From Veillonellaceae bacterium UBA5809 (GTDB lineage: Bacteria; Bacillota; Negativicutes; Veillonellales; Dialisteraceae), in NCBI GenBank assembly GCA_002417965.1, contig DIDD01000131.1:1-18360 (forward strand): a stretch of DNA of 18,360 nucleotides, in the 5' to 3' direction. The notes under the pieces are model-generated. The model saw only the letters and a list, made by a program, of their open reading frames with translations. It was not told the DNA's origin and did no database searches. Made by a program: the position numbers and the translations under genes. Each line of letters opens with the position of its first letter. The stretch's first letter is position 1. This document shows positions 15,205 through 18,360 of the stretch, in pieces.

Positions 15205-15696
15205 TCAATCAATGTGACGATGATAAAAACGGGTATCAATTTTCATGGCAGAGAAACGGGGTGGGAGATTTTCTCTGGATATCTGCTGGAAGTGATGGTT
15301 TTCATAAAAGTGATGAGCCCGGCGGAAGGCATCGGCGGTACCCAGAAACAGATCGGTGATCTGATGGGACTCCGCCCAGCTGACGGCCTGGTTCATGAGC
15401 GAGGAAGCAGCGCCGAAAGAAGGGCCGCGGAAATTTTTTTTTACAAACATTTTCCGAAGAGCCGCCTGATGATTATCCAGTAAAAGCAAGCCAAGAGTAC
15501 CTACGGGGCGGCCATTGTATAAAGCAACCCAGAAATTTCCGTTCTTTTGATATAGAGAAGGAATATTCTGCAGGTCGGGCTGATCTGCGGCAGATACAGG
15601 AAGCTGAAATTCTTCCTGCTGAATAGTGAGAATCAGGCGTATGACTTCTGATTCATAAGAGGGGCGGTATTCACTGATGGCCATGTTATGATTCAT
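15205..15696 (-). CDS. GNAT-family N-acetyltransferase
   Basis: A 163-residue acetyl-CoA-dependent transferase of the GNAT fold. Visible elements are the N-terminal ISEYRPSYESEVIRLI, FWVALYNGRPVGTLGLLLL (strands 2-4), the acetyl-CoA-binding region KMFVKKNFRGPSFGAASSLM, and the later AFRRAHHFYENHHFQQI segment. Substrate not predictable; could be a small amine, amino acid or antibiotic. I start it at the ATG at 15694-15696, with AAAGGA upstream, rather than further out where the frame overlaps the MarR gene. It is 38 bases downstream of the MarR gene, so the two form an operon. Confidence 0.85.
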   Translation of the reverse strand: MNHNMAISEYRPSYESEVIRLILTIQQEEFQLPVSAADQPDLQNIPSLYQKNGNFWVALYNGRPVGTLGLLLLDNHQAALRKMFVKKNFRGPSFGAASSLMNQAVSWAESHQITDLFLGTADAFRRAHHFYENHHFQQISRENLPPRFSAMKIDTRFYHRHID

Positions 15697-15734
15697 AATG
15701 AAAATCCTTTCTTTGTACCTGATGGGGAAATGTC

Positions 15735-16181
15735 TCAGGGAGATGTCCGGGATGAAGTTATTTTTGCAGTATAACTGGTCAAGACACGTTCTGCAATTTT
15801 TTGGTCTTCCGGCGGAATTCCTTCCCAAAACAGCGCTATATTTCTATTTTCCTCTTTGAGGATCAGATGATATAGAAGACAGCCCCGGTCTGTCGGATAA
15901 AGATGCAGAATACGCCGGTCTGATTGATCACGCTGACGGATGATCAAATTTTTTTCTTCCATTTTCCTGACGGCTTTTGCGGTAGTTCCTTTGTCTACAT
16001 GAAGCAGACAGGATAAGCGGATTTGCGTAATTCCTTTATTTTCATAAATGCGGGTCAGGAAAATAAATTGTCCCTTTTCCAAGCCTAAAGTCCGAAAATG
16101 TGTATCATTGATCATCTGGATATATCGGGCGATGGCCCCTATTTTTCTTAATATCCGGCTGTGCAGAATGTTTTGTTCCAT
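15735..16181 (-). CDS. MarR-family transcriptional regulator
   Basis: A 148-residue winged-helix regulator. The conserved DNA-binding core reads GITQIRLSCLLHVDKGTTAKAVRKMEEKNLIIRQRDQSDRRILHLYPTDRG, with the usual D-x-R wing, flanked by dimerisation helices. MarR proteins bind palindromes as dimers and release on binding small molecules or on oxidation. The start codon at 16179-16181 follows AGGAGG by three to four bases. A 58-bp perfect palindrome directly upstream is the obvious autoregulatory operator. It heads an operon with the acetyltransferase and is divergent from the amidase gene. No cysteine pair like that of OhrR was recognised. Confidence 0.9.
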   Translation of the reverse strand: MEQNILHSRILRKIGAIARYIQMINDTHFRTLGLEKGQFIFLTRIYENKGITQIRLSCLLHVDKGTTAKAVRKMEEKNLIIRQRDQSDRRILHLYPTDRGCLLYHLILKEENRNIALFWEGIPPEDQKIAERVLTSYTAKITSSRTSP

Positions 16182-16190
16182 GACTCCTCC

Positions 16191-16248
16191 TTTTTTTATG
16201 ATAGCACATATAGTTGAATATTCAACTATATGTGCTATCATAAAAAAA
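16191..16248. promoter_or_regulatory. 58-bp perfect palindrome, probable MarR operator
   Basis: Two 29-base arms are exact reverse complements around the axis between 16219 and 16220. The core ATAGTTGAATATTCAACTAT has the form of MarR-family sites. It begins one base before the MarR ribosome site and ends near the predicted minus-strand transcription start, so a bound repressor would block the MarR-GNAT operon. In RNA, the same sequence could form a hairpin just before the MarR ribosome site. Binding by this MarR protein is inferred from position. Confidence 0.75.
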
Positions 16249-16250
16249 TC

Positions 16251-16279
16251 TTTATATATGGAAGAATTTATTTAGGCAA
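16251..16279 (-). promoter_or_regulatory. Promoter of the MarR-GNAT operon
   Basis: On the minus strand TTGCCT (16279-16274) is followed after 17 bases by TATAAA (16256-16251). The start would be near 16244, inside the outer edge of the palindrome. Confidence 0.5.
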
Positions 16280-16295
16280 CAGATAAAAGACGGGG

Positions 16296-16304
16296 TGATA
16301 TACT
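16296..16304 (+). promoter_or_regulatory. Extended -10 promoter of the amidase gene
   Basis: TGATATACT is an extended -10 element (TG one base before TATACT), 28 bases before the start codon. The -35 zone (about 16276-16281) is weak and coincides with the -35 of the minus-strand promoter, so the two divergent promoters overlap. An alternative plus-strand promoter inside the palindrome is TTGAAT (16214-16219), 16 bases, TATCAT (16236-16241). Confidence 0.45.
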
Positions 16305-16332
16305 GGGGAGAGAAAGGGGAGGAGGACGGAGC

Positions 16333-17211
16333 ATGAAATTACAAAATTTTTTGGCAGGTGTACTGCTTGCGGTATGCCTCCCATTGCAGTCTGTCCATGC
16401 GTGTACGCTATGGGCAGCGGCAGGAACAGCTGCTGAGGGCGGAGGAACGATTTTGGCCAAAAACAGAGACCGTATTCCGGATTATCAGCAGGTGCTTCGT
16501 TTGACCGTACCGGAAAAAGGTTACTCTTATTTTGGAATTTATGAAACAAAAGGAGACCGTATGAGTCTCAAAGCGGGAGTAAATGAAAAAGGACTGGCTG
16601 TGGTGGGAGCGGCAGCGTCTTCCATACCGAAACAGGAAAGACGGGGAATGGTATATACCCATGGATTGTATGAGAAACTGCTCAGCCGGTGCGGGACGGT
16701 GGAGGAGGCGCTGAAGCAGAAAGCTCTTTTCCTCGGTCCCCAGTTTCTTATGCTGGCAGACCGGACTGAGACTGCAGAGGTAGAAATTGGTCCCGGCGGT
16801 ATGACTGCAGTAAAAAAAATAAAAAATGGTACGCTTCATCATACGAATCATTATAAAATGAGTTCCATGCAGGTGCTTAACCGTTTTGACGGGGCAAGTA
16901 GTACTGCCAGAGACCGCCGTATCGGTCAGCTTCTTGATCAGACTCCCCGTCCATATACAATGCAGGAATTTATGCTTTTCAGCCAGGACCGTCATGACGG
17001 TCCTGAAAACAGTATTTTCAGGACAGGGCTGGGGCCGGGCACAGAGCGGACTATGGCGGAATGGATAGTTAAAATCCCACGGCAGGGCGCGCCTGAGATT
17101 TATGTGCGGATGCTGAATCCGGGAGAGGCTCCGCAGGTTTTTTCCGGGGAGGCGGATTCCTCCTTCTTTCATCATGGGGCCCCTTCATTTTTGCTCAGAG
17201 AGCAGTCATGA
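16333..17211 (+). CDS. Secreted Ntn-type cysteine amidase (C45/choloylglycine-hydrolase-like)
   Basis: A 292-residue protein with a signal peptide (K2, hydrophobic core about 6-18, then LQSVHA at 18-23). Cleavage after A23 would leave Cys24 at the mature N-terminus, followed by TLWAAAG and KNRD (43-46), the pattern of N-terminal-nucleophile amidases in which the free Cys is the catalyst. A further conserved-looking HTNHY lies at about 170-174. Relatives include acyl-CoA:6-APA acyltransferase-like and carcinine-type hydrolases that cleave linear C-N amide bonds; a substrate cannot be named. A lipoprotein reading of VHAC is possible but H at -2 is a poor lipobox. GGAGG lies seven bases before the ATG. 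It is divergent from the MarR gene and shares the palindromic control region. Confidence 0.78.
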   Translation: MKLQNFLAGVLLAVCLPLQSVHACTLWAAAGTAAEGGGTILAKNRDRIPDYQQVLRLTVPEKGYSYFGIYETKGDRMSLKAGVNEKGLAVVGAAASSIPKQERRGMVYTHGLYEKLLSRCGTVEEALKQKALFLGPQFLMLADRTETAEVEIGPGGMTAVKKIKNGTLHHTNHYKMSSMQVLNRFDGASSTARDRRIGQLLDQTPRPYTMQEFMLFSQDRHDGPENSIFRTGLGPGTERTMAEWIVKIPRQGAPEIYVRMLNPGEAPQVFSGEADSSFFHHGAPSFLLREQS

Positions 17212-17283
17212 ATTTAAACAGATGTTTTGTATAAGCAAAGGCTTTGGGGCAGCATGTAAAACACAGCAGAGGAGGGGCAAGTT

Positions 17284-18078
17284 ATGTTAAAGATATGGCT
17301 GCATAAAGATGTCAGTGACCGCGAGGGAGGGGCTGCTTATGAAGCGTATCTGTCACGCCGTCTGCCGCCGCCGTTTCTGGCCTGGCAGGTGGAGGGGCAA
17401 AATCTTTTTATCTTTCGGGCTGAAATGACAAAGAGAAGCGATCCCTTCCCCAAAGGACAGGCGGCGGAGAGAAAGTTTCTGCTGACGAAGCAGGCTTATA
17501 TGGAATGGAAAAGACTTCCCGTAGGAATGGCAGTGACTGTTTCGGCAGAAGGGCTTCAGGTGTGCGAAGCAGCGGATATTTCTCCGGATCTGGCAGATTA
17601 TAGGGAGGCAAAAGAAGAGTGTCCGCTGGACGGAGTCTGCACGCTTCAGGAAGCCTGCGGATTGTATGGAATGTCAGAACAGCAGGTGGAAGATATATGC
17701 GGCAGAGGGATGGAGGAAAATTCGGCGGGCGGCCATATCCGCCGGTCAGGTACGTCGGTGCTTGTCAGGAAGAGTTTGTTGGATAAAGCGTCCGGACGGA
17801 CGGGAAAAATATTTTTAGTCAATCCGCTTCTATTTGTTTTCTCTTCTATAGAAGCAGCTGAATTATGGAACAGACCTTCCGGAGATGTAAGGAGCGCGGC
17901 TGCCGGATCGGGGCACCGGGCCGCCCGCATGCAGGCATATGAATGCCGGCATGCGGGAAAGGTATGGCTGGTTACACGCGGGGCCATGGAACGGATTTAC
18001 GGAGGATTTGACGGAGAAAAAATGGCGCGTATGACAGCATCCCTTTTTGCAGAGAAGCCTTTTTCCTCACGGAAATAA
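17284..18078 (+). CDS. Protein with two tandem excisionase-like HTH domains
   Basis: I do not recognise the 264-residue protein as a named family. Two similar segments are visible: residues about 119-170 (TLQEACGLYGMSEQQVEDIC, then HIRRSGTSVLVRKSLLD) and about 190-240 (EAAELWNRPSGDVRSAAA, then CRHAGKVWLVTRGAMERIYG). Each follows the pattern of a short helix-turn-helix plus a wing ending in a W/V-L-V-R/T-R/K-x-x-L/M motif, as in excisionase/AlpA-like DNA-binding domains. Residues 1-110 are a different, soluble domain with no recognised motif. GGAGGGG lies seven bases before the ATG. The gap from the amidase gene is 72 bases with no terminator, so co-transcription is possible. Likely a DNA-binding or adaptor protein, by inference. 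Confidence 0.65.
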   Translation: MLKIWLHKDVSDREGGAAYEAYLSRRLPPPFLAWQVEGQNLFIFRAEMTKRSDPFPKGQAAERKFLLTKQAYMEWKRLPVGMAVTVSAEGLQVCEAADISPDLADYREAKEECPLDGVCTLQEACGLYGMSEQQVEDICGRGMEENSAGGHIRRSGTSVLVRKSLLDKASGRTGKIFLVNPLLFVFSSIEAAELWNRPSGDVRSAAAGSGHRAARMQAYECRHAGKVWLVTRGAMERIYGGFDGEKMARMTASLFAEKPFSSRK

Positions 18079-18127
18079 AATAAGATCCCTGCATACAGTA
18101 TAAAGCAATGCACGGGATCTTATTTTT
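18077..18127. terminator. Bidirectional terminator
   Basis: AAAATAAGATCCC (18077-18089) pairs perfectly with GGGATCTTATTTT (18114-18126), with a further inner TGCAT/ATGCA pairing and T runs on both strands. It overlaps the stop codon of the plus-strand gene and lies one base from the stop codon of the minus-strand carbonic anhydrase gene, so it serves both. Confidence 0.88.
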
Positions 18128-18128
18128 A

Positions 18129-18360
18129 TCAGCGGGGAGCTCCTGCGCGGGAAGCCTCTTTGATTTCACTGAGTTTTCCAGTCTCAATATCATAAAGACA
18201 TCCATAAATGGGAATATGGGAAGAGACCAGGGGATGGGAGCGGAGGATACGTATATCTTCAATCAAACTTTCCACCGGATCAGAGAAGGTGTAAAACCGC
18301 ATGGCATGTCCCTGATAGGATCCGCCTTCTTCCTGTGTGTTTTTCCAGTCATGCCCGGTC
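18129..18360 (-). CDS. Beta-carbonic anhydrase, C-terminal part (partial)
   Basis: The minus-strand frame ending at TGA 18131-18129 encodes about 76 residues and runs off the window edge, so the N-terminal part is missing here. The visible segment has the typical end of a beta-carbonic anhydrase: SDPVESLIEDIRILRSHPLV followed by IPIYGCLYDIETGKL and then a short charged tail. The zinc-binding Cys-Asp and His-x-x-Cys motifs would lie in the part outside the window, so activity cannot be judged. The enzyme interconverts CO2 and bicarbonate in the cytosol. Confidence 0.75.
   Translation of the reverse strand, partial: TGHDWKNTQEEGGSYQGHAMRFYTFSDPVESLIEDIRILRSHPLVSSHIPIYGCLYDIETGKLSEIKEASRAGAPR

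Noticed and set aside
15697..15828. N-terminal extension of the GNAT protein by 44 residues.
   Set aside because: The extension overlaps the MarR gene and lacks GNAT-like sequence; a ribosome site precedes the internal ATG.
16182..16241. N-terminal extension of the MarR protein by 20 residues.
   Set aside because: It would be encoded by the palindrome; AGGAGG sits before the internal ATG.

Overview
The window looks like chromosomal DNA from a low-to-mid GC Firmicute. Most genes have strong AGGAGG-type ribosome sites, T-tailed intrinsic terminators are common, there is an M-box magnesium riboswitch, and the iron locus has the feoA-feoA-feoB-small Cys-rich protein layout common in Firmicutes. 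I suspect a Negativicutes member (Dialister/Megasphaera-like), but this is inference from style only. No rRNA, tRNA, CRISPR array, insertion sequence or prophage gene was seen.

Layout. (1) 1-4634, plus strand: a ClC-type anion transporter, then a promoter, an M-box riboswitch with terminator, a possible 45-codon leader ORF, and the P-type Mg2+ ATPase mgtA. (2) 4743-7903, plus strand: a ferrous-iron uptake operon with a near-consensus promoter overlapped by a 17/19 Fur box, two feoA genes, feoB, a 60-residue membrane protein with three CxxC pairs, and a terminator. (3) 7910-10754, minus strand: three membrane proteins, namely a YczE-like protein, a TauE/SafE permease and an MFS efflux-type transporter. 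(4) 11027-15031, plus strand: an OmpR-type response regulator and a sensor kinase with a Met/His-rich extracytoplasmic loop, then free-methionine sulfoxide reductase, O6-alkylguanine-DNA alkyltransferase and a DUF1848 protein, with short gaps and no visible terminator. A 54-bp perfect palindrome ends this block. (5) 15205-17211: a MarR regulator and a GNAT acetyltransferase (minus strand) face away from a secreted Ntn-type cysteine amidase (plus strand). A 58-bp perfect palindrome lies between them. (6) 17284-18360: an unrecognised protein with two tandem excisionase-like HTH domains, a bidirectional terminator, and the C-terminal end of a beta-carbonic anhydrase on the minus strand.

How the parts fit. 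Regions 1 and 2 are metal uptake under separate metal sensors: an Mg2+ RNA switch and a probable Fur site. Region 4 reads as a sensor-driven operon carrying repair functions for oxidised methionine and alkylated DNA plus a poorly characterised Cys-rich protein. Region 5 reads as a MarR-controlled chemical-response module in which an acetyltransferase and an exported amidase may act on related small molecules. The items most worth following are the 58-bp palindrome with its flanking genes, the regulator-plus-repair operon, the mgtA leader ORF, and the fRMsr that lacks the usual resolving cysteine.
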